Assembly: GCA_002381155.1 (NCBI GenBank)
Contig: DFQX01000087.1
Coordinates: 1,421-65,420 of the forward strand
From: Flavobacteriaceae bacterium UBA3478
GTDB lineage: Bacteria; Bacteroidota; Bacteroidia; Flavobacteriales; Flavobacteriaceae
Direction of reading: 5' to 3'
DNA length: 64,000 nt
Under the pieces are notes generated by a model. It did no database searches. It was not told the DNA's origin and saw only the letters and a program-made list of their open reading frames with translations. Position 1 is the stretch's first letter, and each line of letters opens with the position of its first letter. The position numbers and the translations under genes are program-made. Below are positions 36,956 through 45,717 of this stretch, piece by piece.

Positions 36956-36963
36956 TATTTTTG
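36956..36963 (+). promoter_or_regulatory. -7 box of metG
   Basis: TATTTTTG; predicted start near 36970, ATG at 36982. Confidence 0.55.
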
Positions 36964-36981
36964 CCTTCAAATCATCAGTGA

Positions 36982-39033
36982 ATGTCAGACTCAAAAAAAC
37001 GATATACCCTTACCGCCGCACTTCCCTACACTAATGGACCTATTCATATCGGGCATTTAGCAGGAGTATATGTGCCTGCAGACATATTTGCACGCTACAA
37101 GAGATTACAAGGTCATGATGTAGCCTTTATTTGCGGAAGTGACGAACATGGCGTTGCTATATCGATGAAAGCTCGAAAAGAAGGAATCACACCTAAAGAG
37201 GTCATTGATACTTACGATGCGATCATTAGAAAATCTTTTGAAGACTTCGGAATCTCTTTCGATAATTACTCCAGAACTTCTAGAGACATTCACCATAAAA
37301 CTGCTCAAGATTTTTTCACAAAACTCTATGAGCAAAATGATTTCATTGAAGAAACCAGCGAACAGTTATTTGACGCCGAGGCTAATATGTTCTTAGCTGA
37401 TCGTTTTGTTACGGGTACTTGTCCTAAATGTCAAAACCCAGAAGCTTACGGCGACCAATGCGAAAAGTGCGGATCTAGTTTAAATGCTACCGATCTGATT
37501 AATCCTAAAAGCACCCTGAGTGGTGCAACGCCCTCTCTTAAATCAACAACACACTGGTACTTACCCCTAGATAAAAGTGAGGCATTCTTAAGGAAATGGA
37601 TTCTAGAAGATCACAAAGAAGACTGGAAATCAAATGTTTACGGCCAGTGTAAATCATGGATTGATGATGGGCTTCGTCCTAGAGCAGTTACCAGAGATCT
37701 TGATTGGGGAATCAAAGTACCCCTTGAATCTGCAGACGGTAAGGTATTATATGTATGGTTCGAGGCGCCTATCGGATACATTTCATCCACCAAAGAATGG
37801 GCAGATAAAAAAGGCATTGATTGGGAACCTTACTGGAAAGATGAGAACACCTCACTTATTCACTTCATAGGAAAGGACAACATCGTATTCCATTGTATTA
37901 TATTCCCTGCACTTTTAAAGGCACATGGAGACTATATACTCCCAGAAAATGTCCCGGCAAATGAGTTTTTAAATTTAGAAGGTCAGAAACTTTCGACCTC
38001 TAAAAACTGGGCAGTTTGGCTTCACGAGTATCTGGAAGACTTTGAAGGAATGCAGGACGCTCTTAGATATGTTTTAACCATTAATGCTCCTGAAACCAAA
38101 GACAACGACTTCACTTGGGATGATTTTCAGGCCCGAGTAAATAACGAGTTGGTCTCTGTTTATGGAAACTTCATTAACCGAGTAGTTGTTCTGAGTCATA
38201 AATACTACGATGGAATTGTTCCTGAAGCTGGACCATTAAGTGATGAAGACAAACAAGGATTGCAACAATTACAAGAAGCTCCTTCTGTAATTGAGAAGTC
38301 GCTAGACCGATATCGATTCAGAGAGGCTGCTGGTCTTTTAATGGGTGTTGCGAGATTAGGTAATAAATACCTAGCTGATCATGAACCTTGGAAACTAATC
38401 AAATCTGATCCTGAGCGCGTTAAAACCATCATGAATGTAGCGCTTCAATTAACGGCTGGTCTCGCGTATCTCTCTGAGCCATTCTTACCGTTCTCCACAG
38501 AAAAGTTGAAGAAAATGCTCAATTTAAAGACTATTGAAAACCCTTTTGAGCACCTCAAATCTACAAGCGTTCTAGTATCTGCAGGTCAAAAACTTGGAAC
38601 TTCTGAATTACTGTTCAGAAAGATCGAAGACGCCGAAATACAAAATCAATTAGACAAACTGAAATCAACAGAAAAAGATTCTACCAATATGCAAGAACCA
38701 CAAAAACCTGCCATCAATTATGACACCTTTAGTAGTCTTGATTTAAGAGTTGGTACGATACTCTCTGCTGAAAAAATGCCTAAAGCCGATCGATTACTCG
38801 TTTTGAAAGTGGATACTGGACTTGACCAAAGAACCATTGTATCTGGTATTGCAGAGCATTTCTCTCCTGAAGAAGTGGTAGGAAAAAAAGTTTGCGTCCT
38901 AATGAACCTTGAACCTCGCAAACTTAGAGGTGTAGAAAGTCAAGGTATGTTGCTCATGGCAACAGACCCTGAAGGGAAACTAAGTTTCATGAGCCCTGAA
39001 GATGCGGTAACTGCAGGGAGCCCTATTTCTTAA
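36982..39033 (+). CDS. metG: Methionyl-tRNA synthetase
   Basis: 683 residues. Class I core with [14 protein letters not shown] near residue 15, the zinc knuckle [20 protein letters not shown] (20 residues), the KMSKS-equivalent KLSTSKNW, and a C-terminal EMAP/Trbp tRNA-binding domain ([12 protein letters not shown]) that gives dimerisation. It charges initiator and elongator tRNA-Met. The next gene starts within the stop codon. Confidence 0.98.
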   Translation: MSDSKKRYTLTAALPYTNGPIHIGHLAGVYVPADIFARYKRLQGHDVAFICGSDEHGVAISMKARKEGITPKEVIDTYDAIIRKSFEDFGISFDNYSRTSRDIHHKTAQDFFTKLYEQNDFIEETSEQLFDAEANMFLADRFVTGTCPKCQNPEAYGDQCEKCGSSLNATDLINPKSTLSGATPSLKSTTHWYLPLDKSEAFLRKWILEDHKEDWKSNVYGQCKSWIDDGLRPRAVTRDLDWGIKVPLESADGKVLYVWFEAPIGYISSTKEWADKKGIDWEPYWKDENTSLIHFIGKDNIVFHCIIFPALLKAHGDYILPENVPANEFLNLEGQKLSTSKNWAVWLHEYLEDFEGMQDALRYVLTINAPETKDNDFTWDDFQARVNNELVSVYGNFINRVVVLSHKYYDGIVPEAGPLSDEDKQGLQQLQEAPSVIEKSLDRYRFREAAGLLMGVARLGNKYLADHEPWKLIKSDPERVKTIMNVALQLTAGLAYLSEPFLPFSTEKLKKMLNLKTIENPFEHLKSTSVLVSAGQKLGTSELLFRKIEDAEIQNQLDKLKSTEKDSTNMQEPQKPAINYDTFSSLDLRVGTILSAEKMPKADRLLVLKVDTGLDQRTIVSGIAEHFSPEEVVGKKVCVLMNLEPRKLRGVESQGMLLMATDPEGKLSFMSPEDAVTAGSPIS

Positions 39034-39935
39034 TGCTTAAAATTGCTTTCGATTCAATTTATGTTCTAGATCTACCAGAAGATCATAGATTTCCTATGAT
39101 CAAGTACGATCTACTTCCCAAGCAATTGATTCATGAAGGCACCTGTAGCAAAGAGAACTTCTTCTCTCCTGAATTTCTTGATCCTAATGATGCCCTAAGC
39201 GTTCATACAGAATCTTACTTTCGACGATTACTAAATTCAGATCTCACCCCCAAAGAGGTAAGAAAGATAGGATTCCCATTATCTCAACATCTCATTGATC
39301 GAGAACAAAGAATCGCGCAGGGAACCATCCAAAATTGCTATTACGCCTTTAATCACGGAATATCTATTAATATCGCAGGAGGCACACATCACGCCTATGC
39401 CGATCATGGAGAGGCCTTCTGTCTATTAAATGATCAGGCGATCGCTGCATCTCATTTGATTCGCAAAGGACTCATCAAAAAAGCATTAATTATTGATCTT
39501 GACGTACACCAAGGAAATGGAACGGCATCTATCTTTCAAAAGGACCCGTCAGTATTCACATTCTCTGTACATGGAGCGGCTAATTATCCCTTTAAAAAGG
39601 AAGAGTCAGATCTAGACCTTCCTCTTCCTAAAGGATGTAGCGATCTTGAATATTTAGCGCTACTAGATGAGTATCTTGTTCCTTTGATCGAGGAGGTGAA
39701 ACCTGACTTTATCTTTTATATCTCAGGAGTAGATATTCTAGAAACTGATCGTTTAGGAACCTTAGGCCTAACCCTTAATGGATGTAAAGAGAGAGACCAT
39801 AAGGTTCTAAATCTTGCGTATTCAAAAGGAATTCCTATTCAATGTTCAATGGGTGGTGGTTATTCGAAAGACATACGGGTAATTGTAGAGGCTCACGCCA
39901 ATCTCTTTCGAATTGCCCAATACCTTTACGACTAG
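39033..39935 (+). CDS. Histone deacetylase/acetoin-utilisation family hydrolase
   Basis: 300 residues. GGTHHAYADHGEAFCLLND near 123 and DLDVHQGNGTASIF near 158 provide the zinc ligands and catalytic histidines of the class I deacetylase fold. Bacterial relatives deacetylate small molecules, acetyl-polyamines or proteins (AcuC, HDAH). The ATG overlaps the metG stop by one base. It converges with ssb with a 4-bp overlap. Confidence 0.88.
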   Translation: MLKIAFDSIYVLDLPEDHRFPMIKYDLLPKQLIHEGTCSKENFFSPEFLDPNDALSVHTESYFRRLLNSDLTPKEVRKIGFPLSQHLIDREQRIAQGTIQNCYYAFNHGISINIAGGTHHAYADHGEAFCLLNDQAIAASHLIRKGLIKKALIIDLDVHQGNGTASIFQKDPSVFTFSVHGAANYPFKKEESDLDLPLPKGCSDLEYLALLDEYLVPLIEEVKPDFIFYISGVDILETDRLGTLGLTLNGCKERDHKVLNLAYSKGIPIQCSMGGGYSKDIRVIVEAHANLFRIAQYLYD

Positions 39936-40294
39936 AAAATCTCTGATTCTATAGCAGCTTCGGGCTTACCTAAAAGTAATAAATCAGAGCAACGAATTTC
40001 TGTAACACGCTTCCTTTGACCTTCATTGTCGTCATAAGATCGATGCGTAATTCTTCCAGAAACTGCGATCTCCTTGCCCTTCTGAACATACTTCTCTGCA
40101 ATTTCAGCCTGACGATCCCACGCAATGATCGTATGCCATTCGGTTGAAACGGTTCTTTCGCCTGCGGCATTATTGTAAATTTCGTTAGTGGCTAAACTAA
40201 ACTTTGCAAGTTTCTTGCCTCCCTGTAGCTCTGTGATTTCTGGGTCGTTGCCAACATAACCTATTAGTTGGGCTTGATTTCTTAGTGCATTCAT
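39932..40294 (-). CDS. ssb: Single-stranded DNA-binding protein
   Basis: 120 residues, one OB-fold domain: LRNQAQLIGYVGNDPEI, KFSLATNE, WHTIIAWDRQAEIAEKYVQKG and SGRITHRSYDDNEG. The C-terminus lacks the acidic DDDIPF-like tip of housekeeping SSB, so this is probably a second, shorter paralogue. A near-consensus -7 box (CAACTTTG, minus strand) lies about 20 bp upstream of the ATG. Confidence 0.9.
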   Translation of the reverse strand: MNALRNQAQLIGYVGNDPEITELQGGKKLAKFSLATNEIYNNAAGERTVSTEWHTIIAWDRQAEIAEKYVQKGKEIAVSGRITHRSYDDNEGQRKRVTEIRCSDLLLLGKPEAAIESEIF

Positions 40295-40446
40295 AAAATT
40301 GATTTTGCTTCAAAGTTGAATACTGAGGATCTAACTTTTCGTGTTGTAAACGAATAGAAACGTTTAAATGTCCAAGCTCCTATTTTAATAATCACTGAGT
40401 GTTATTTGCAGTGTAGACCTTCTTCTTTGCACCAAATAGATTACAT

Positions 40447-40806
40447 ATGAACAGAGGTTGTAAAGTTTGTAAAGAGCCCTTATTCGGCAGAACAGATCAA
40501 AAGTTTTGCAGTGATGCTTGCCGGAGTCATTATCACAATCTCAAGAATCAAAAAAAGAATCAGAGCTTTTACAGTGCCCATCGAGCACTTCGAAAGAATT
40601 ACAAAATTTTAAGAGGATATGTTAGTCGGGAGTACACAGAGTGCAATATCAGTGAATTGAATCGACAAGGGTTTAGACCCTCTTGTATCACTGAGATAGA
40701 AAAAGGACAAAAGGGTAGCCTGCCAAAATACTATCTTTACGATATTGGGTATCATTTTTTAACCACAGAGAAAATCAAAATATTCAAACGCGCGAAGGTT
40801 GATTAA
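40447..40806 (+). CDS. Small zinc-ribbon hypothetical protein
   Basis: 119 residues, basic. The N-terminal CKVCKEPLFGRTDQKFCSDAC region is a four-cysteine zinc-binding motif (C5, C8, then FCSDAC). The rest has no recognised domain. It is followed by an epimerase-like gene whose TTG start overlaps its stop by 8 bp. The 152 bp before it hold an AAACGTTT palindrome and no clear promoter consensus. Confidence 0.7.
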   Translation: MNRGCKVCKEPLFGRTDQKFCSDACRSHYHNLKNQKKNQSFYSAHRALRKNYKILRGYVSREYTECNISELNRQGFRPSCITEIEKGQKGSLPKYYLYDIGYHFLTTEKIKIFKRAKVD

Positions 40807-41548
40807 AATTGGAATTTTAGGAGAAGGCTGGCTCGGGAATTATCTCCTCCAAAGACTTCAAGGAAATAGATTCGACGTAACAGGAGCCAAAACCTTTGGA
40901 TGCTATTTCAGAAAGAACCAATGGGAAGGTGAACTATCTGCGTTTTTAGAAGGCTTATCCTATTTAATCATTACCATACCAAGTGGCGCTAGCAGAAATA
41001 CCAGTGACCAAAAAGAAGGAAGTCTTCTCTTATTCAAACAATTAATAGGCTACCTAACTAAGAATCCGAACCTAACCGTCTTCTACACCAGTAGTATCTC
41101 TGTATATGGAAAAGCGTTAAGAGTAATTGATGAAAATACAGAACTTGACCCGAAAACTTCCTCAGCAAAGGTAATTACCAAAATTGAGCAGGAGTTTGAA
41201 AACAGCGCTATCCAACGGTTTAATGCATTGCGACTAGGAGGTCTTATCGGAGAAGATAGACACCCTATCTATAGCCTATTGAGCGCGAAGAAAAGTATAG
41301 CATCAGATGAACTGATCAATTTCATTGACCGAGAAGACATTGTTCAATGTATCCAATGGCTGTTTGATCATCCTCAAGAAGGACCATTAAATCTAGTAGC
41401 ACCTTTTCATCCCAATAAGAAGGAGTATTACACGAGAATAGCCAAAGAAAGAAATTTAGACCTTCCGATTTTTACAGAGGGAGGCATCGCCTCAGAAGTA
41501 GTGTCTATAAAACTACCCCTAGAACAACTTTGCACTAAGGGAATTTAA
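40799..41548 (+). CDS. NAD(P)-binding epimerase-like (extended SDR) protein
   Basis: 249 residues from TTG 40799; no ATG is available near the 5' end, and the TTG gives IGILGEGWLGNYLL, the dinucleotide-binding motif. TSSISVYG resembles the SDR active-site strand, but the usual Y-x-x-x-K after it is not obvious. Similar to YeeZ-type proteins with unknown substrate. Translationally coupled to the zinc-ribbon gene. It converges with a lipoprotein gene with 4-bp overlap. Confidence 0.7.
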   Translation: MIKIGILGEGWLGNYLLQRLQGNRFDVTGAKTFGCYFRKNQWEGELSAFLEGLSYLIITIPSGASRNTSDQKEGSLLLFKQLIGYLTKNPNLTVFYTSSISVYGKALRVIDENTELDPKTSSAKVITKIEQEFENSAIQRFNALRLGGLIGEDRHPIYSLLSAKKSIASDELINFIDREDIVQCIQWLFDHPQEGPLNLVAPFHPNKKEYYTRIAKERNLDLPIFTEGGIASEVVSIKLPLEQLCTKGI

Positions 41549-42009
41549 TCACCGTTTCGCTCCCATTGAAGTGAAATATAGTTCATCAGCCCTTTGTAGG
41601 CGTTAAAAGTCGCTTCTAAGATTGTGGAATCAAATTGACCTTCTGAAAGCTTTTCTTTCAAACGATAAAGTTCGGTTTTAAGGAGATCTAGTCTACTTAA
41701 GTATCCTGGGCTTCCAATCGCATCAGGTTTTTGTTGATTTTCTAAGTTTTCAATACTCTTCAAAGCATTCTCTACCGCTAACAAGAGATCCTCTGAGTTA
41801 TTTACTTTATAAAGCGTCTCGTAGGTCTGTGAAAACAATTGAAGTGTTGGCCAATTACGGTAAAGCTCACTACTATTCGAAATATAAATTTCTGGAAGAG
41901 TGTCTAGATGTATCTCTTGTGAAGTTTCAACTAGGATAGGAACTTCTTGTTTTTTGGAGTTACAAGAAAACAGAACTAGTCCTAAAAAGAAAGCTAGAAA
42001 TCGAATCAT
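41545..42009 (-). CDS. Hypothetical lipoprotein
   Basis: 154 residues. A short signal peptide ends in LFSC with Cys16, followed by a polar, partly helical region. No recognised domain. It may be a periplasmic helical-bundle lipoprotein. Divergent from the dehydrogenase-like gene that follows. Confidence 0.7.
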   Translation of the reverse strand: MIRFLAFFLGLVLFSCNSKKQEVPILVETSQEIHLDTLPEIYISNSSELYRNWPTLQLFSQTYETLYKVNNSEDLLLAVENALKSIENLENQQKPDAIGSPGYLSRLDLLKTELYRLKEKLSEGQFDSTILEATFNAYKGLMNYISLQWERNGD

Positions 42010-42037
42010 AAGACCAAATTACGATAATTGAAAAGAC

Positions 42038-42045
42038 TATTTTTG
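42038..42045 (+). promoter_or_regulatory. -7 box before the threonine dehydrogenase-like gene
   Basis: TATTTTTG; predicted start near 42052. It overlaps the longer frame from TTG 42028, so ATG 42070 is the start. Confidence 0.5.
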
Positions 42046-42069
42046 TTAGAACAAATTGAAACGAAGAAT

Positions 42070-42996
42070 ATGTCGTCAAAAGTTCTTGTAATTGGTTCTG
42101 AAGGTCAAATCGGCACAGAATTGTGCTTGGAACTTGAAAAGCGTGATGATATTGTTCTTTATCGCGCAGACATTCGACTACTCACTAACAGTGAACGTCG
42201 TTTGTATCGTCTAGATGCCACAGACCAAAGAAGTATCAAACAGTTAATTAGTGAACTTCAAATTGATGAGGTTTATCTGATGGCCGCTCTATTGAGTGCA
42301 AAGGGTGAAGAGAATCCAAAATTAGCTTGGGATCTCAATATGAATAGCCTTCTTCATTTACTCGATCTGGCCAAGGAAGGGCTTTACAAAAAACTCTTCT
42401 GGCCTTCTAGTATTGCTGTTTTTGGACCTGACAGTCCGAAAGTAGACACCCCTCAAAACACCACAATTAATCCAAGTACCGTTTACGGCATCAGCAAGCG
42501 TTCTGGTGAATTCTGGTGCAATTATTATTTTAATAAATATGGGGTAGATGTACGAAGCATTCGTTACCCAGGTCTAATAAGTCATGCAACTGAGCCAGGA
42601 GGTGGAACAACAGATTATTCGGTAGCCATCATCAAAGAAGCGGTAAGTACTAGAAATTACAACTGTTATCTTAAAGGTAATACCATCTTACCAATGCTAT
42701 TTATGCCAGATGCAATAAAAGCTACGCTAGCCATAATGGATGCTCCAAAAGAATTCATCACCATAAGAACTTCTTACAACTTGGGAGGATTTGAAACGAG
42801 CCCTGAACGCATGGCTCGTTCGATACGTAGATTCATCCCTGATTTCGAAATCAATTACTCGGTAGATTTCAGACAAGACATTGCCGATTCTTGGCCTCAG
42901 AGCATTAACGATGAAAATGCAACCAAGGACTGGGGGTTCCAAGCAGAATACGACCTAGACCAAACAGTTGAGGCAATGATAGAGGCTCTAGGATAA
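42070..42996 (+). CDS. NAD-dependent epimerase/L-threonine 3-dehydrogenase-like
   Basis: 308 residues, extended SDR fold. VLVIGSEGQIGTEL near residue 6 binds NAD; FWPSSIAVFGP and the catalytic YGISK (Y-x-x-x-K) follow. Segments such as RYPGLISHATEPGGGTTDYSV are typical of the short-chain L-threonine dehydrogenase group, which makes 2-amino-3-ketobutyrate from threonine. No kbl ligase gene is adjacent. Start chosen at ATG 42070 from promoter position. Confidence 0.85.
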   Translation: MSSKVLVIGSEGQIGTELCLELEKRDDIVLYRADIRLLTNSERRLYRLDATDQRSIKQLISELQIDEVYLMAALLSAKGEENPKLAWDLNMNSLLHLLDLAKEGLYKKLFWPSSIAVFGPDSPKVDTPQNTTINPSTVYGISKRSGEFWCNYYFNKYGVDVRSIRYPGLISHATEPGGGTTDYSVAIIKEAVSTRNYNCYLKGNTILPMLFMPDAIKATLAIMDAPKEFITIRTSYNLGGFETSPERMARSIRRFIPDFEINYSVDFRQDIADSWPQSINDENATKDWGFQAEYDLDQTVEAMIEALG

Positions 42997-43029
42997 CTGA
43001 GAAAAGCAGGCTTTTAGTACCTTTATATT

Positions 43030-43902
43030 ATGCTTGAATGGTTCAATGTCTTTTGGGAAAGTACAATCGGAGTTATCGATTTTTACAAGCGAAATCTCTT
43101 TTTCGAAACCTCATGGAGTCAAAACTATTTGTGGGGCCTGTTATTGATTTCGCTACTCGTTTGGGGTCTTGAAATCCTTTTTCCATGGAGAAAATCCCAA
43201 GCGATTTTCAGAAAAGAATTCTTTACAGACCTCTTTCATATGGGGTTCAATTTTGTTTTGTTCAGCATATTCATTTCTGGGTTCTACGCAGTTCTTTCAA
43301 AAGCGTTTAATTCTTTTGGAATAGAACCACAAAACATCGCTATCATTGATATCAAAGGAATACCTGGATGGCTCGGATTACTCCTGTTTTTCATCCTTGT
43401 CGATTTCTTCGGATGGCTAACCCATATATTTCTCCACAAGATTCCGATTTTTTGGAGGTTTCATAAGGTGCATCACAGTGTTCATGAAATGGGATTCGCT
43501 GCACATTTTAGATTTCACTGGATGGAGAATATACTGTACAAGCCTCTAAAAACCTTAGCCGTTTTACTCATTGGAGGATTTGAGCCCGAGCAGGCATACT
43601 TCATTCATTTTGCTGCCATACTGATCGGTCACCTCAATCATGCCAATATCAAACTAGACTACGGATGGCTTCGGTTCATCTTAAACAACCCAGTGATGCA
43701 CTTACATCACCATGCAAAGGATTTACCTCTGAATCACTCCCATGGAGTTAACTTTGGAATCAGTTTATCTATTTGGGATTACCTATTTAGAACAGCCTAT
43801 ATCCCTAACGATAACGGAAACCTAGAAATTGGCTACGTCGGGGATGAGGAGATGCCAAAAGGTTTTATTTCTCAACAATTATTCGGCTTTAAAAGAAAAT
43901 AA
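43030..43902 (+). CDS. Sterol desaturase/fatty acid hydroxylase family protein
   Basis: 290 residues, membrane protein with several hydrophobic segments and the three histidine clusters of the di-iron family: HIFLH, FHKVHHSVHEMGFAAHFRFH (20 residues) and MHLHHHAKDLPLNHSHG. Such enzymes hydroxylate or desaturate lipids or carotenoids; the substrate cannot be read. A near-consensus box TACCTTTA ends 4 bp before the ATG. The next gene starts in its stop codon. Confidence 0.88.
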   Translation: MLEWFNVFWESTIGVIDFYKRNLFFETSWSQNYLWGLLLISLLVWGLEILFPWRKSQAIFRKEFFTDLFHMGFNFVLFSIFISGFYAVLSKAFNSFGIEPQNIAIIDIKGIPGWLGLLLFFILVDFFGWLTHIFLHKIPIFWRFHKVHHSVHEMGFAAHFRFHWMENILYKPLKTLAVLLIGGFEPEQAYFIHFAAILIGHLNHANIKLDYGWLRFILNNPVMHLHHHAKDLPLNHSHGVNFGISLSIWDYLFRTAYIPNDNGNLEIGYVGDEEMPKGFISQQLFGFKRK

Positions 43903-44486
43903 TGATTCAAATTGGGACTACTCTAGTTACTGAGGATCTTATCGAAAAAGACTTCGTTTGCAATTTAAATGCCTGCAAAGGTGCTTGCTGCGTAGCAGGT
44001 GAATACGGCGCCCCATTAGAATCTTGGGAGGCCGATAAGCTCGAGGAAATACTACCAAAAATAAAGCCTTACTTACGTAAAGAAGGTATTGCGGCTATTG
44101 AAGAACAAGGCGCCTATGTTACCGGAGAAGACGGCGAGCTAGAAACACCTTTAGTCAACGGAAAGGAGTGTGCGTACCTCACCTTTAATGATCAAGGTCA
44201 AGGAGTCTGCGGAATCGAATCAGCTTACATAGAGGGCACCATCGATTTTCAAAAACCAGTAAGCTGCCATTTATATCCGGTGAGAGTAACAAAATATACT
44301 TCATTTGAGGCTGTCAATTATCACCGATGGGAAATCTGTGATTCCGCTTGCACACTCGGAAAAAAACTAAAAGTTCCTATTTATCAATTCGTTAAGCACG
44401 CACTGGTACGAAAGTTTGGCGAAGAGTGGTATGAAGAATTAGAGAAAGCCGCAGAACTTTGGAAACAAGAAAAGGGTCTTGTTTAA
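43902..44486 (+). CDS. DUF3109 family cysteine-rich protein
   Basis: 194 residues. About ten cysteines in C-x-x-x-x-x-C-x-x-x-CC (CNLNACKGACC), ECAYL, VCGIE, SCHLYPVRV and ICDSACTLG; DUF3109 and the related YkgJ proteins have this pattern and may bind zinc or iron-sulfur. Cytoplasmic, unknown role. ATG overlaps the preceding stop by one base. Confidence 0.85.
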   Translation: MIQIGTTLVTEDLIEKDFVCNLNACKGACCVAGEYGAPLESWEADKLEEILPKIKPYLRKEGIAAIEEQGAYVTGEDGELETPLVNGKECAYLTFNDQGQGVCGIESAYIEGTIDFQKPVSCHLYPVRVTKYTSFEAVNYHRWEICDSACTLGKKLKVPIYQFVKHALVRKFGEEWYEELEKAAELWKQEKGLV

Positions 44487-44521
44487 GGGTGAAAAAAGTT
44501 TCTAAATTTTTCTTGAAAAGA

Positions 44522-44535
44522 AAACCCTAGGGTTT
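44522..44535. repeat. Perfect 14-bp palindrome upstream of nrdB
   Basis: AAACCCTAGGGTTT, directly preceded by TTTTCTT-GAA-AAGAAAA. No T run follows, so it is not a normal terminator. It lies 152 bp before the nrdB ATG and does not resemble the NrdR box. Confidence 0.5.
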
Positions 44536-44687
44536 ATAGGAACTGAACTCACATTTCAACATTTTCTGTTAAAAACTTATCGGTCAACGAGCCAAAACTC
44601 GCTTTACCCAAGGAGTTTGTTTTTACATCTTTGTTAGTCCCTGGTCTGTACCAGAATCCATCAATTTTAAGAATCAAAAATAAAGCT

Positions 44688-45677
44688 ATGTCGACTGCAG
44701 TAGAACCCATTTTACAAGACAATCCGGACCGATTTGTAATTTTTCCAATTAAACATCATGACCTTTGGCAATGGTACAAGACTTCAGAAGCCTCTTTCTG
44801 GACTGCCGAAGAAATTGATCTTTCACAAGATGCGAACGACTGGGAAAATAAACTGAATGACGATGAGCGTTATTTCATTAAGCATATCCTTGCATTTTTC
44901 GCAGCATCAGATGGTATCGTAAATGAGAATCTAGCAGAGAACTTCGTGAATGAAGTTCAGTATTCAGAAGCAAAATTCTTTTATGGGTTTCAAATTATGA
45001 TGGAGAACATCCACTCAGAAACCTACTCATTACTTATCGACACTTACGTTAAGGATGAGAAAGAGAAGAACACTCTTTTTAAGGCAATCGAAAATTTCCC
45101 TGCAATTAAGAAAAAGGCAGATTGGGCACTAAAATGGATTGAATCACCAAGCTTTGCAGAACGACTAATCGCTTTTGCTGCGGTTGAGGGCATCTTCTTT
45201 TCAGGAGCTTTCTGTTCTATCTTCTGGTTAAAGAAGCGCGGGCTTATGCCAGGACTGACCTTCTCAAACGAATTGATTTCAAGAGATGAAGGGATGCACT
45301 GCGACTTCGCTGTACACCTGCACAATAATCACCTAATTAATAAGGTTCCGACCGAAAGAATCAAAGAGATTATTATTAACGCTCTAGACATTGAGCGCGA
45401 ATTTATCACTGAATCCCTTCCAGCGAGTTTGATTGGTATGAACTCTAAGCTTATGACCCAATACCTAGAATTCGTAACCGATCGTCTTCTTGTAGAATTA
45501 GGTTGTGAGAAAGAGTACAACGCTACTAACCCATTCGATTTCATGGACATGATCTCTCTTCAAGGTAAAACTAACTTCTTTGAAAAGAAGGTGAGTGAAT
45601 ACCAGAAAGCGGGTGTAAAACAAACTGAAGCTAACACAGACGATAAAGATCCATTTGCATTTGATGCAGATTTCTAA
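44688..45677 (+). CDS. nrdB: Ribonucleotide reductase small subunit (class Ia)
   Basis: 329 residues from ATG 44688; a longer frame from 44631 overlaps the leader. Di-iron ligands lie in E106 and H109 of [12 protein letters not shown], with the radical tyrosine at Y113; [11 protein letters not shown] gives the later Glu and His ligands. The C-terminal tail DPFAFDADF is the large-subunit docking peptide. It supplies the tyrosyl radical for dNTP synthesis and precedes nrdA by 40 bp. The 201 bp upstream contain the palindrome above and an inverted repeat AAACTC/GAGTTT; the best -7 candidate is CATCTTTG at 44626. Confidence 0.96.
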   Translation: MSTAVEPILQDNPDRFVIFPIKHHDLWQWYKTSEASFWTAEEIDLSQDANDWENKLNDDERYFIKHILAFFAASDGIVNENLAENFVNEVQYSEAKFFYGFQIMMENIHSETYSLLIDTYVKDEKEKNTLFKAIENFPAIKKKADWALKWIESPSFAERLIAFAAVEGIFFSGAFCSIFWLKKRGLMPGLTFSNELISRDEGMHCDFAVHLHNNHLINKVPTERIKEIIINALDIEREFITESLPASLIGMNSKLMTQYLEFVTDRLLVELGCEKEYNATNPFDFMDMISLQGKTNFFEKKVSEYQKAGVKQTEANTDDKDPFAFDADF

Positions 45678-45717
45678 TTAACACCATTCACCTAGCCAAC
45701 CCTTAAAACCTTTCGAT

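Noticed and set aside
42028..42069. TTG start adding 14 residues to the threonine dehydrogenase-like protein
   Set aside because: The extension covers the TATTTTTG promoter box; the NAD motif follows ATG 42070 directly.
44522..44535. NrdR box before nrdB
   Set aside because: The palindrome has CCCTAGGG at its centre and does not fit the AT-rich NrdR consensus.
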